NCBI GenBank assembly: GCA_025141835.1 | Contig: CP081102.1 | Span: 1,302,001-1,366,000 of the forward strand | Direction: 5' to 3' | Length of the DNA stretch: 64,000 nucleotides | From: Rhodobacteraceae bacterium M385 | GTDB taxonomy: Bacteria; Pseudomonadota; Alphaproteobacteria; Rhodobacterales; Rhodobacteraceae | Part shown: positions 8,360 through 17,484 of the stretch, piece after piece | Numbering within the stretch: position 1 is the stretch's first letter | Layout: each line of letters opens with the position of its first letter | Notes under the pieces: generated by a model | Database searches by the model: none | Seen by the model: the letters and a program-made list of their open reading frames with translations, nothing else | What the model was told of the DNA's origin: nothing | Translations under genes and position numbers: made by a program

Positions 8360-10468
8360 ATGACCCGAGCAGCTGAAGCGAACGCAAATGTAGACTCCGA
8401 CGAAATTGATCTGGTAGCCCTTTTTGCCGTACTTTGGCGCGGCAAGCTTTGGATCATTCTTGTCGCGCTTATCGGAATTGTAGGCGCGTTTCTTTATGCG
8501 ACGCGGGTGGCTGTGCCGATGTACCCCGCACGGGCGACGATTGCCTTTAACGGCGAACAGCAGCAGGTCATCGGCGACATTGAAAGCATCTTCTCAGGCG
8601 GCGGCATTGATACCGTCGGCTTGAATACAGAAGTGGAAGTGCTTCTGTCGCGCTCTCTGGTGGGGCGCTTGGTTGATGAGCAAAATCTTGTAGATGACCC
8701 GGAATTCAATTCAGTTCTCGCGCCTCCCAGCCTTTTGTCGCGGGTTATGCAGACCCTTTCGGGCGGGGAACGTCCGACGTTCAGCGATGACCAAATACGC
8801 AACCGCGTCATTGACGTTGTGGTCGCAAGCCTTTCGGTCTCCAATATCCGCCAATCGCTGGCGTTCAATATTCAGATCACGACCACCGACCCAAATAAGT
8901 CGGCCGCAATCGTTAATGCGCTGGCTGAGATCTATATAGACAATCAGATCCGTCAGAAGCTGGACGACGCGACACGTGCGATTGAATTCCTGTCGGAGCG
9001 TACCACCGAACTTGAGGCAAACGTTGAGGCGTTGGAGCAGGAACTGGCGCAGCGCATGGAAGCCTCTAACGTGATTGATGCCGAACTGTTGCAGGCGCAA
9101 AACCTGCAATTGCGTGACCTGCGTGAGCGGGTCGAGGACGCGCAAGTTCGCTTGGCCGAGGATCAGGCACTGCAAGCGGCGATCGAGGGCGCGGATGACT
9201 TTGACGCGTTGCTGGCCGTGCTGGAAGCCTCTGGCGATACACGGTTCACGGGGATCATCCAGCGTTTCCGCGCCGGGCGATTGGAAGCCGAGGCCACGCA
9301 GGTCGCGTTGTTGGACATCGCTTCCAGCATCGGGGACGACATCCGTCGCAATGAAACCCAGCTGGCCTCTCTGCGTCGGTCCGCCGAAGAATTGACAGCG
9401 CAAGTGTCGCTGCAATCGGACGAGTTGATTGCCATGCAGCAGTTGGATCGCGAAGTCGCAGCGTCGCGCCTGCTGTACGAAACCTTCCTGACGCGTCTGC
9501 AAGAAGCCAGCATTCAGCAGGGCCTAGAGACGGCCGATAGCATCGTGTTGTCCGAGGCGGTACCGCGCGGACAGTCTAGCCCGCGGGTCATGTTGATGAT
9601 GGCGTTGATGGCTATTTTGGGCGCGATGGTCGGGTCTGCAATTGTGCTAATCCGCGAATGGCGGTTTGCCGGGTTCCGCACGACGGACGAATTGAAAAGC
9701 CTCGTGGGCGTGAAAGCGCTTGGCGCGTTGCCCGCCATGTCCGTACGAGGGCGCAAGGATGTTCTTCAGCGCCTGAAGGACAAGCCGAACTCGATCTTTG
9801 CAGAGGCTGTTCGCAACCTGAGGACCTCCATTTTGATGGTCAGCCCTGACGAAGAGCCACAGGTTATCCTTGTCACCTCCTCGATCCCGGGGGAGGGCAA
9901 AACCACGATGTCATTGGCCTTGGCGCGCTACTTGGGCTCGTTAGAAGGGCGTCGCGTCCTTCTTCTGGAAGCCGATATCCGTCGCCAAACGCTGCGCGCC
10001 TATGTGGAGGAGGATCGCCCGACCGGTGTGAAACTGCTCGATGTTCTGTTGGGCAAAGCCAACTTGGATGGCATGGACCTGCGTGACCCTGATCTTGGGG
10101 TGGAAGTGTTGATGGGGTCGGGCGGGGATTTTAACGCCGCTGACTTGTTTGAATCGCGTCGCTTTGGCGATCTGATCAAGAAACTGCGCGAGCGCTATGA
10201 CCACATTATCATCGACAGCCCGCCGGTTTTGGCCGTGCCTGACGCTCGGGTCCTTTCCCGCTATGCCGACGTGAGCGTGTTTGCCGTGCGCTGGGGCTTC
10301 ACCACTCGCACCCAAGTGCGCCAAGGTCTGGAAATGATGAATTCTATCGGCCATCCCGTGGATGGGGCTGTTTTGACCCAAGTGGATCAAAAGAAGATGA
10401 AGGGCTACGGCTACGGCGGCCAATATGGCTACGATGGTTATTCCTCAGGCTACTACGCGAACGACTAA
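8360..10468 (+). CDS. Polysaccharide chain-length / tyrosine autokinase (Wzc/ExoP type, BY-kinase)
   Basis: About 702 residues from the ATG at 8360 (MTRAAEANANVDSDEIDL). Order: Wzz-type N-terminus with membrane helix near 30-50, long periplasmic coiled coil (about 180-390), GNVR-like segment (REVAASRLLYETFLTRLQEA), second helix near 410-433, then a cytoplasmic ATPase with Walker A SSIPGEGKTTMSLALA (about 507-520), Walker A' LLLEADIRR and Walker B HIIIDSPPVLAVPDAR. The C-terminus is a tyrosine cluster (GYGYGGQYGYDGYSSGYY), the autophosphorylation tail. Such proteins control export and length of exopolysaccharide. manB and manC face it, which fits mannose-containing or GDP-sugar-derived polymer synthesis. 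The start is chosen because residues before it do not resemble the family. Confidence 0.92.
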   Translation: MTRAAEANANVDSDEIDLVALFAVLWRGKLWIILVALIGIVGAFLYATRVAVPMYPARATIAFNGEQQQVIGDIESIFSGGGIDTVGLNTEVEVLLSRSLVGRLVDEQNLVDDPEFNSVLAPPSLLSRVMQTLSGGERPTFSDDQIRNRVIDVVVASLSVSNIRQSLAFNIQITTTDPNKSAAIVNALAEIYIDNQIRQKLDDATRAIEFLSERTTELEANVEALEQELAQRMEASNVIDAELLQAQNLQLRDLRERVEDAQVRLAEDQALQAAIEGADDFDALLAVLEASGDTRFTGIIQRFRAGRLEAEATQVALLDIASSIGDDIRRNETQLASLRRSAEELTAQVSLQSDELIAMQQLDREVAASRLLYETFLTRLQEASIQQGLETADSIVLSEAVPRGQSSPRVMLMMALMAILGAMVGSAIVLIREWRFAGFRTTDELKSLVGVKALGALPAMSVRGRKDVLQRLKDKPNSIFAEAVRNLRTSILMVSPDEEPQVILVTSSIPGEGKTTMSLALARYLGSLEGRRVLLLEADIRRQTLRAYVEEDRPTGVKLLDVLLGKANLDGMDLRDPDLGVEVLMGSGGDFNAADLFESRRFGDLIKKLRERYDHIIIDSPPVLAVPDARVLSRYADVSVFAVRWGFTTRTQVRQGLEMMNSIGHPVDGAVLTQVDQKKMKGYGYGGQYGYDGYSSGYYAND

Positions 10469-10487
10469 GGGCAAGGCGGCTACTGGG

Positions 10488-11858
10488 CTATTGCTCGGCC
10501 AATGCCGCCTTCACCCGTTCGACCCCTTGCGCCACCAGCCGCGCGTCTTTTCGGGCTTCCACGTTAAGTCGCACCAGCGCTTCGGTGTTGGAGCGCCGCA
10601 GGTTGAAGCGCCAAGTTCCCATGTCGATCCCGAGCCCGTCCATTTGATCAACGCCTACCGCCTCAGATGCGAAAGCGGCTTTGACGCGGGCTAGCGCGGC
10701 GCTTGGGTCATCTATCGTGAAGTTCAGCTCGCCCGAGGAGGGAAACGCCGCTTTGCGGGCCGCGACAAGGTCGGCCAAGGGGCCGTGGGCGCTGACGAGG
10801 TTGGCGACCAAGATCCAGGGGATCATGCCGCTATCGCAATAGGCGAAATCACGGAAGTAATGGTGCGCTGACATCTCTCCGCCGTAGATGGCATTGGAGT
10901 CGCGCATCTTGCGCTTGATAAAAGCGTGTCCCGTCAGGCTTTGCTCGGCCCGCCCACCTGCCTTGGCCACCAAGTCGCGCGTGTTCCAGATCACCCGAGG
11001 GTCATGAATGATCGTCTCGCCGGGATGTTGCGCCAAAAACGCCTGTGCCAGAAGCCCCACGACATATTCGCCATCCACAAACGCACCTGTGTGGTCGAAG
11101 AAAAAACACCGGTCAAAATCGCCATCCCACGCTACGCCGAAATCCGCCCCTGTGGCCTTGACCGCATCGGCGGTTGCGGCATGGTTTTCGGGCAGAAGCG
11201 GGTTTGGGATGCCTTGAGGAAAGGTACCATCGGGGGAGTGGAAAAGCCTCTCAAAGCGCAACGGACTGCCCATTTGTGTGAGCCGCTCTGCGATGGCATC
11301 GAACGTGGGGCCAGCGGTGCCGTGACCCGCATTCACAAGGATCTTCAGAGGTTTGAGGGTGCTGACGTCCGCAAATGCCACGACACAGTCGACATAGGCG
11401 GCCCGCGCCTTTTCGGAGATGTCTATGATCCGGCCAATGGCCTTTGGGGCCGCGAAATCGGCCGCCTCGGCCCGTTCCTTGATGTGCGAAAGGCTCCGGT
11501 CTGCGTCCAGCGGAGCAGAGCCGGCTTGCACCAGCTTCATCCCATTGAAATCCATCGGGTTATGGGAGGCGGTCACGCAAATTCCGCCGTCGGCTTTGAA
11601 CTGCGATGTGGCGTGATACATCTCTTCCGTGCCCGAAAGGCCAAGATCGAACACCTCACATCCTGCGTCCGTAAGGGCCGCAACCACGGCGTCGGCTAGC
11701 ATCTTGGACGAGGCCCGTATATCGCGGCCCAAGACCACTGCTTTGGCCTCTAACACCTCGGCAAAGGCGCGGCCGATCCGGTAGGCAATCTCTGCATCCA
11801 GATCCACGTCTAGGCGGCCGCGGACGTCATTTGCCTTGAAGCAGGTAAGGGGCTTCAT
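10488..11858 (-). CDS. manB: Phosphomannomutase / phosphoglucomutase
   Basis: A 456-residue alpha-D-phosphohexomutase. The phosphoserine loop is GGICVTASHNPMDFNGMK (about residues 92-109), the magnesium loop is FGVAWDGDFDRCFFFD, the sugar-binding loop is YGGEMSAHHYFRDFAYCDSG, and the C-terminal phosphate-binding loop is in RRSNTEALVRLNVEA. It interconverts mannose-6-phosphate and mannose-1-phosphate in the cytoplasm. It overlaps manC by four bases, and the pair supplies GDP-mannose for the polysaccharide pathway suggested by the facing autokinase. Sequence features match the CpsG-like class rather than AlgC. Confidence 0.92.
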   Translation of the reverse strand: MKPLTCFKANDVRGRLDVDLDAEIAYRIGRAFAEVLEAKAVVLGRDIRASSKMLADAVVAALTDAGCEVFDLGLSGTEEMYHATSQFKADGGICVTASHNPMDFNGMKLVQAGSAPLDADRSLSHIKERAEAADFAAPKAIGRIIDISEKARAAYVDCVVAFADVSTLKPLKILVNAGHGTAGPTFDAIAERLTQMGSPLRFERLFHSPDGTFPQGIPNPLLPENHAATADAVKATGADFGVAWDGDFDRCFFFDHTGAFVDGEYVVGLLAQAFLAQHPGETIIHDPRVIWNTRDLVAKAGGRAEQSLTGHAFIKRKMRDSNAIYGGEMSAHHYFRDFAYCDSGMIPWILVANLVSAHGPLADLVAARKAAFPSSGELNFTIDDPSAALARVKAAFASEAVGVDQMDGLGIDMGTWRFNLRRSNTEALVRLNVEARKDARLVAQGVERVKAALAEQ

Positions 11859-13303
11859 TGCGTCCCGCCCAAGTCCCGAGCGTATTTATCCTCATACCGA
11901 ATGATATCATCCTCGCCGAAATAGGTGCCGGTCTGCACCTCGATCAGCGTCAGGGGGGTGTCGCCGGGGTTTTCCATCCGATGTTTCGCGCCAACGGGGA
12001 TGTAGACCGATTGGTTCTCGGTCACACGCGAGACCTTGTCGTGGATCGTGACCTTTGCAGTCCCCTCGACCACGACCCAATGCTCTGCCCGCCGCTGATG
12101 GCTTTGCAGGCTAAGCGACGCGCCGGGATGCACAACGATCCGTTTCACTTGGAAGCGCGGGCCAACGACGAGGCTTTCGTACCAGCCCCAGGGACGGTAA
12201 TCGCGGGGCAGCGTTTCAGCCTGCGCGACCCCAGTGGCTTTCATCTGCGCCACCGCGTCTTTCACGTCTTGCGCCCGGTCCTTGTGGGCCACCAGAACAG
12301 CGTCGGGCATGGCGACAGCGATGATGTCTTTCAGGCCGATCCCCACCAATTGCTGTGCCGGGGCGGTGGCGTGCAGCAAGGTGTCTTCGCAGTCCAGCGC
12401 CGATGTGGGCCCCATGCTGACAACGCCGTCCGCGTGTGCCGAGCCATTGCGCCACACGGCGTCCCAATCCCCAAGGTCCGACCACGCGCCGCCATAGGGC
12501 ACCACTGTCATGTTGTCGGCCCTTTCCATCACGGCATAATCAATTGACGTGTTTGGCAATTCCTCCCACGGGGCGGGGGCCAGACGGGTGAAGCCAAGGT
12601 CTAGTTCCGCGTCTTGATACGCGGTGCGGGTGTGGGAAAGCGTATCGGGTGCGTGGGTCGCAAATGCCTTCAGAATCGTGGTGGTGGAAAACAGGAAGAT
12701 GCCTGCGTTCCACAGATGCATCCCTCCGGCCATTAGCCGCTCTGCCGTCGCCAGATCAGGCTTTTCTACAAAGGAGCGCAGGGGTTGCGGGGTAGGGGAG
12801 CAGGCGGCGTCGGGGGCTTGGGATAGCTCTAACCAGCCATAGCCAGTTTCCGGGTGGCTTGGGCGGATGCCAAAGGTAACGATCTGGCCCGCTTGTGCGG
12901 CGGCGGTCCCGGAAATCACAGCGTCGCGGAACCGGGCATCGTCGGGGATCACGTGGTCCGAGGGCACAACCAACATCATTGCGCCGGGGGTCTTGGCCTC
13001 CAGTGCGAGGGCGGCGGCACAGATGGCGGCGGCGGTGTTCTTGGCTGTGGGTTCGATCAAGACCTGCGCCGCACCGATCTCGATAGCGGCCAGTTGCTCC
13101 AGCACTACAAAGCGGAAATCCGAGGCCGTGACCAGCGTCGGCGGCGTGAATTCAGGGGCGCAAAAGCGCCGGGCAGAGGTTTGGAACAGGCTTTCCTCGT
13201 CCACCAGCTTCACGAATTGCTTCGGAAAGGACTTGCGCGAAAGCGGCCAGAGCCGCGTGCCAGAGCCGCCACACAACAGAACCGGGTGGATCATCGGTGT
13301 CAT
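11855..13303 (-). CDS. manC: Mannose-1-phosphate guanylyltransferase / mannose-6-phosphate isomerase
   Basis: A 482-residue bifunctional enzyme. The N-terminal nucleotidyltransferase has the pyrophosphorylase motif LLCGGSGTRLWPLSRKSFPK (residues about 9-28) and the FVEKPD motif near residue 170. The C-terminal cupin phosphomannose isomerase domain shows PGASLSLQSHQRRAEHWVVV and PVGAKHRMENPGDTPLTLIEV. It makes GDP-mannose from mannose-1-phosphate. It is the first gene of the manC-manB pair and starts 96 bases from the end of the dehalogenase gene on the same strand. The ATG at 13303 (MTPMIHPVLL) could be replaced by the nearby ATG at 13294. Confidence 0.92.
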   Translation of the reverse strand: MTPMIHPVLLCGGSGTRLWPLSRKSFPKQFVKLVDEESLFQTSARRFCAPEFTPPTLVTASDFRFVVLEQLAAIEIGAAQVLIEPTAKNTAAAICAAALALEAKTPGAMMLVVPSDHVIPDDARFRDAVISGTAAAQAGQIVTFGIRPSHPETGYGWLELSQAPDAACSPTPQPLRSFVEKPDLATAERLMAGGMHLWNAGIFLFSTTTILKAFATHAPDTLSHTRTAYQDAELDLGFTRLAPAPWEELPNTSIDYAVMERADNMTVVPYGGAWSDLGDWDAVWRNGSAHADGVVSMGPTSALDCEDTLLHATAPAQQLVGIGLKDIIAVAMPDAVLVAHKDRAQDVKDAVAQMKATGVAQAETLPRDYRPWGWYESLVVGPRFQVKRIVVHPGASLSLQSHQRRAEHWVVVEGTAKVTIHDKVSRVTENQSVYIPVGAKHRMENPGDTPLTLIEVQTGTYFGEDDIIRYEDKYARDLGGTQ

Positions 13304-13399
13304 TTCATTCCCTTCGCCGCTGTTGTCGCTGATCTTAGGGACAAATCTAGCCGCTGTAACGGGTTAGTGTGTTAACGGCGCGGGCTTTGGGCGACTTGG

Positions 13400-16300
13400 T
13401 TACAGATCAACCTCGATCTCGCCGCCTGCTGTAGCTGCGCGGCTTTGGCACAGGATCACCCCGGTTTTGCGCTGCGCCTTGGACAAGACGAAGTCGCGGT
13501 GCTCGACCTCTCCGGCGATCAACCCGCATTTGCACACGCCACAGATCCCGTCCGAGCATTTCACATCCACGTGGACGCCGTTTTCCGCCAGCACGTCGGT
13601 GGCGGATTTGTCGGCGGGCACCGTTAGGGTCCGGCCTGAGCGGGCCAGTTTCAGGGTGAACTCGTGGTTCACGTAGTCCGGCACTTCGGGGGTAGAGAAA
13701 TATTCCAGGTGCCGCGCTTCCTCGGGGAATCCTGCGTTTTCAGCGGCTTCCATGACGCTGCTCATGTAGCGATCCGCACCGCAGGTATAGAGGTGCGCGC
13801 CTTTCTCGGCCCCCGCCAAAAGGGCGGCAAAATCTGCGCGCGTGCCTTCATCGGTGATATGATAGCGCACTTGGTACGCCCAAGGGGCCGCTGCGATTTC
13901 AGGCAACAGGCCCATGGTGGCGCGAGAGCGGCCAGAATAATGCATCTCAAACACACGGCCCGCGGCGTGAAGCTCATGGGCCATGGCGATCATCGGGGTG
14001 ATGCCAATGCCGCCGCCCATCAGGTAGGATTTGCTGGCCGTTGCATCCAGGGGAAAGTGGTTAATGGGGCGAGAGATGAACACCCGGCGACCCTTGTTGA
14101 AAATCCGGTGCAGCAAAAGCGACCCACCCCGGCCCGCATCTTCGCGTAACACGGCAATCTGATACTTGGTTCGATCCGCCGGGTCGCCCGACATGGAGTA
14201 TTGGCGCAGAAACTCTGGCGCGACGACGATATCCAGATGCGCGCCCGCCTGCCATTCGGGCAGTAGGCCACCATCCACGGGGGTAAATTCGTAGATCATC
14301 ACCCCGTCTGCGCTTTGCTCGGCGCGGGTGATTTCCACTTGGATGACAGGGCTTTCGCCTTCGGCGGTGTAGATGTGCAGGTGGCCCGTTTCGTCGCGTT
14401 CTAGAAGCGATTTGTATTCATCCGCGGTTATCATCGCTTGGTAGGCAGCAATGCCGGCCTCGCGGTCCATCGGGAACGGATAGGGGTAGGGATGCGGGGC
14501 GAGCGGGGCAGGGTAGACGGCCAGCGTCTGATCCTCGGCCCGCAGGTCCAAGTCTTTTTGCAGGGCCCGCGTGTTCACCGGGTTCTGGGTCGGGCGGTAG
14601 CCGCCGTCCTCCTGAATCTCCAGGTCCCACCACCATTTCTTAACGGGGTTAAGAGTTCCGTTTTCCACCACATCATCCAGCTTGGCTAAAGCCGGTGCCA
14701 GCGCGGGCACATTCATCGCCGCCCATCGGAACGGCTTTTCCTTGAAAAGACCTTCAAGGTTCCAGGGACAGGTTTTCATGCAGCGCCCGCACATGGCCCC
14801 GCCCGGCGTCGTGACGCGGTAGGTGGCGCACTTCTGGCTGTCGGATTTCCAGATCTCGTAGCCGTTGAACATCAGCTTCGGTCCCGCCGTAATCGCGCCC
14901 GAGGGGCATTCACGGGCGCATTTGTTGCAGCTTTCGCAGAAGCTTTGCAGGCCGAAATCAATCGGTTTGTCAGAGGCGAGGGGCAGGTCGGTGGTCACAG
15001 TGCCGGACTTCAGGCGCGGGCCGAGGAAGGGGTTCAGAATGACCTCTCCGATACGGCTGACCTCACCAAGACCCGATAACAACAAAAGCGGTGGTTGCAG
15101 CACTTCACCGTCCATCACCGTATGGGCTTTGGCCTTGTAGCCGAGGTTGCGGATTTGCTTGGCGATCACCCCGCCAATCAAAGAGAACCGCAGATAGGCC
15201 CGCATGGATTGAGCGACGGCGATCCAGTCGTCGCCGCTGGAGCCTTCCATCGTCTCATAGCCTTGGTCAATAATCATATTGATTGATTGGTCGTGGGGCG
15301 GGTCAATCACCTCTCCGCGCGCATCGTGGCTGTACCACGCCCATTCGGGGCAGCGGGAAATGCCCACGGCGTCGGCCCCAAGCCAATAGCTGGTGGCCTT
15401 GATAAGCTCGGCCGCCTCTTGCGGGTCCAATGGAGTTTTGTCCGGGGCCGAGGCTCCGTCTTGTAACAACACAAACGCCCCCAACGCGCGGCGTTGCGCC
15501 ATCGAGGGGGCGGCCTTGCGCACGTAGTGTCCGCCCTTCGCGGCATCCTGCATCTTCTTTCCCATGTCGCCAAATTGCCCACGCGCAAACATATCGGCTC
15601 GTTTGGGGACACGGGGGACGTTAGGCTCGTCAATATAGGTGGTGGGGGTGTCCACGCGCTTGAGGGTTTCAAACGGGTGGGCACCATCGACGAACCGGCG
15701 CTTGGCATAGGGCACCGAGTTGAGAGCGTTCTTGGCCGAGGTGGTGCCCAACTTCCAGCCAAGACCAAAGGCTGATTTCGGCTGGTCGCGCATTGGCGCA
15801 AGGGGCATGTCGGTGGCCATGTCGAAGGTCGTTGTCACAGCGGCCAGACCAAAGCGGGTGCCGATATAGGGATGATGCAACGCGCCGTCTTCGACCGTTG
15901 CAAGGCCCGCCGCGACGGCAAGTTTGTTCAAATCCACGTCCGAGCTGGAGGCCGTATGCCCCCGAGAGGGATAGCCCAGAACACGCAGGTAATTGGCCAG
16001 AATAACCGCCGCTTCCGAGGCCAAAAGCCCCGCGCGATGCGCTGCAGCGTCTTTGATCCAACCAGTCCCAACTTCGTCCGGTTCAGGGTCGCGGGGGTTC
16101 TCAAACAGGAAGACAAGCGCATGGGTGTGTCCTTCGATCCCCGAGGGCGGCGCCTCCATACTGTCGCGCAGATCGGCCATGATCATATCGATCCCGGCGG
16201 CCAGCGTCTTGGTTTGACGGGTGCGCAGATCGCTGGCAAGGCGGCTGACATCGGGGTTCACATGGGGCACGGCGAGATGGGCCGTGTCGGGCAGCTTGCA

Positions 16301-16609
16301 GATGCCCACAAGGGCCGCGTCCGAGAAGTAGCCGAACGCTTTCAGGTGGTCGGCCCGTTCGCGCGGATCAGTAGGGGCCTCGGCCACGGCTTTGTTCACC
16401 AAGCCATCCCGGATCGCGTCCAACATCGCCTGATGTTCGCGCATTGCGTTGATGATGGAATGGGGGGCGGCGCTGTCGGTGAAGGACAGTTGCGGCGTGG
16501 ATGGGACGGCGGACAGGTCCGGGGATTTCTGTGCGCGAAGAAGGCGCTCCGTTGGGTAGTGTCCCATATGCACAGGGCGCTTTTTGTCAGAGAAGAAGCG
16601 CAGCGTCAT
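13400..16609 (-). CDS. Reductive dehalogenase fused to flavin/NAD(P)H reductase and 2Fe-2S ferredoxin (self-sufficient catabolic RdhA)
   Basis: About 1069 residues. The first part is a reductive dehalogenase module with a degenerate copy (about 85-275) and a second related copy (about 395-545) of the cobalamin-fold region. Two ferredoxin-like clusters follow: CESCNKCAREC (C558, C561, C564, C568) and C594 plus CGRCMKTCP (C607, C610, C614). Next is a ferredoxin-reductase module (RQYSMSGD near 803, GGGIGITPM near 863) and a C-terminal plant-type 2Fe-2S domain (CSDGICGVCKC, from C1018). This order matches the oxygen-tolerant catabolic dehalogenases of the BhbA/NpRdhA type, which remove halogen from phenolic compounds using cobalamin and NAD(P)H in the cytoplasm. 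No Tat signal and no membrane anchor gene are present, unlike respiratory enzymes. The ATG at 16609 has AAGGA ten bases upstream; an in-frame ATG at 16654 lacks one. Substrate unknown. Confidence 0.88.
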   Translation of the reverse strand: MTLRFFSDKKRPVHMGHYPTERLLRAQKSPDLSAVPSTPQLSFTDSAAPHSIINAMREHQAMLDAIRDGLVNKAVAEAPTDPRERADHLKAFGYFSDAALVGICKLPDTAHLAVPHVNPDVSRLASDLRTRQTKTLAAGIDMIMADLRDSMEAPPSGIEGHTHALVFLFENPRDPEPDEVGTGWIKDAAAHRAGLLASEAAVILANYLRVLGYPSRGHTASSSDVDLNKLAVAAGLATVEDGALHHPYIGTRFGLAAVTTTFDMATDMPLAPMRDQPKSAFGLGWKLGTTSAKNALNSVPYAKRRFVDGAHPFETLKRVDTPTTYIDEPNVPRVPKRADMFARGQFGDMGKKMQDAAKGGHYVRKAAPSMAQRRALGAFVLLQDGASAPDKTPLDPQEAAELIKATSYWLGADAVGISRCPEWAWYSHDARGEVIDPPHDQSINMIIDQGYETMEGSSGDDWIAVAQSMRAYLRFSLIGGVIAKQIRNLGYKAKAHTVMDGEVLQPPLLLLSGLGEVSRIGEVILNPFLGPRLKSGTVTTDLPLASDKPIDFGLQSFCESCNKCARECPSGAITAGPKLMFNGYEIWKSDSQKCATYRVTTPGGAMCGRCMKTCPWNLEGLFKEKPFRWAAMNVPALAPALAKLDDVVENGTLNPVKKWWWDLEIQEDGGYRPTQNPVNTRALQKDLDLRAEDQTLAVYPAPLAPHPYPYPFPMDREAGIAAYQAMITADEYKSLLERDETGHLHIYTAEGESPVIQVEITRAEQSADGVMIYEFTPVDGGLLPEWQAGAHLDIVVAPEFLRQYSMSGDPADRTKYQIAVLREDAGRGGSLLLHRIFNKGRRVFISRPINHFPLDATASKSYLMGGGIGITPMIAMAHELHAAGRVFEMHYSGRSRATMGLLPEIAAAPWAYQVRYHITDEGTRADFAALLAGAEKGAHLYTCGADRYMSSVMEAAENAGFPEEARHLEYFSTPEVPDYVNHEFTLKLARSGRTLTVPADKSATDVLAENGVHVDVKCSDGICGVCKCGLIAGEVEHRDFVLSKAQRKTGVILCQSRAATAGGEIEVDL

Positions 16610-16635
16610 GGAGCCATCCTTAGTTTTGCCTGCCA

Positions 16636-16652
16636 GCCACGGGGCGCGTGGC
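16636..16652. promoter_or_regulatory. Palindrome in the dehalogenase leader
   Basis: GCCACG-N5-CGTGGC, perfect 6-bp arms, 27 bases upstream of the dehalogenase start codon. It could be an operator or a leader hairpin; no cobalamin-riboswitch core could be recognised around it. Confidence 0.4.
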
Positions 16653-16672
16653 AAATGGGTCGGTACTAGTTA

Positions 16673-16704
16673 GGCGCGAAGGTGGCTTTGGTCCGGCGCG
16701 AAGG
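16673..16704. promoter_or_regulatory. Direct repeats GGCGCGAAGG spaced by two helical turns
   Basis: Two identical decamers at 16673-16682 and 16695-16704 have a 22-base period, so both would face the same side of the helix. They lie in the 200-base region between the divergent dehalogenase and spermidine-synthase-like genes. This is a candidate tandem binding site for a regulator encoded outside the window. Confidence 0.4.
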
Positions 16705-16809
16705 CAACCCCCGTGGTGCCCTGTAAAAGGGGACGGGTGCGACGCGTTGCATTTGCTTGCCAGTCGCGCCATGAGCAAAGGCGTTGGACGCGGCGAAAGG
16801 GTCACAATT

Positions 16810-17484
16810 ATGCAGCCTTGGATACATCTGGCCTCTGCCATCGCGCCGGAAGGGGACCGTTTGCGTCTGTCGCGCCGGGGGGAGGAATTCTCGATCCGGT
16901 TGGAAGGCGGGAACGAGTTGATGAACTCTCGCCTCGGCGGCTCGGAAGAGGCGCTGGCGACATTATCGTTCGAGGCTTTGCCTAAGGTCGCCGCGCCGCG
17001 GGTCTTGATCGGCGGGTTGGGCATGGGTTTTACCCTTCGCGCGGCGCAGGATGTGGCGTCGTCGCAGGCGGAATTGGTGGTCGCGGAAATCGTGCCAGAG
17101 CTGGTGTCATGGGCAACGGAGCAAATGGCCCCGGTGTTCGGAGACTGCCTGAACGACCCGCGCGTGCGGGTCGAGATTGGCGACGTGGCAGAGATGATCC
17201 GATCAGCCCAAGGCCGCTTTGAAGCGATCATGTTAGACGTGGACAACGGCCCCGACGGGCTGACACGGGCCGATAACGACGGGCTATATTCGGTCGCAGG
17301 CCTGAACGCCGCGCGGCGCGCGCTGTCATCTAACGGGGTTTTGGCGATCTGGTCGGCCCATCCCGATCCGGCCTTCACACGGCGTTTGGAACAATGCGGA
17401 TTTAAGGCCACTGTCCACAGTGTTCGGGCCAGCCGGGCGAAGCGCGGAAGCCGCCACACGATCTGGATTGCCAAGGCGGGTTGA
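16810..17484 (+). CDS. Spermidine-synthase-like (methyltransferase-fold) protein
   Basis: About 224 residues from ATG 16810 (MQPWIHLASAI), which has GAAAGGG upstream. The Rossmann-type nucleotide loop is VLIGGLGMGFTLR (about residues 66-78), followed by acidic VVAEIVPELV and the IMLDVDNGPDGL segment, as in spermidine synthase-like proteins. It is shorter than true spermidine synthases (about 280-300), and I cannot identify the full polyamine-binding set, so the substrate is not assigned. It diverges from the dehalogenase gene. In-frame ATGs at 16648 and 16771 would give longer forms, but the added residues look random. Confidence 0.75.
   Translation: MQPWIHLASAIAPEGDRLRLSRRGEEFSIRLEGGNELMNSRLGGSEEALATLSFEALPKVAAPRVLIGGLGMGFTLRAAQDVASSQAELVVAEIVPELVSWATEQMAPVFGDCLNDPRVRVEIGDVAEMIRSAQGRFEAIMLDVDNGPDGLTRADNDGLYSVAGLNAARRALSSNGVLAIWSAHPDPAFTRRLEQCGFKATVHSVRASRAKRGSRHTIWIAKAG

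Noticed and set aside
16610..16809. Cobalamin riboswitch in front of the dehalogenase
   Set aside because: The leader is short and no B12-box-like core could be recognised on the minus strand.
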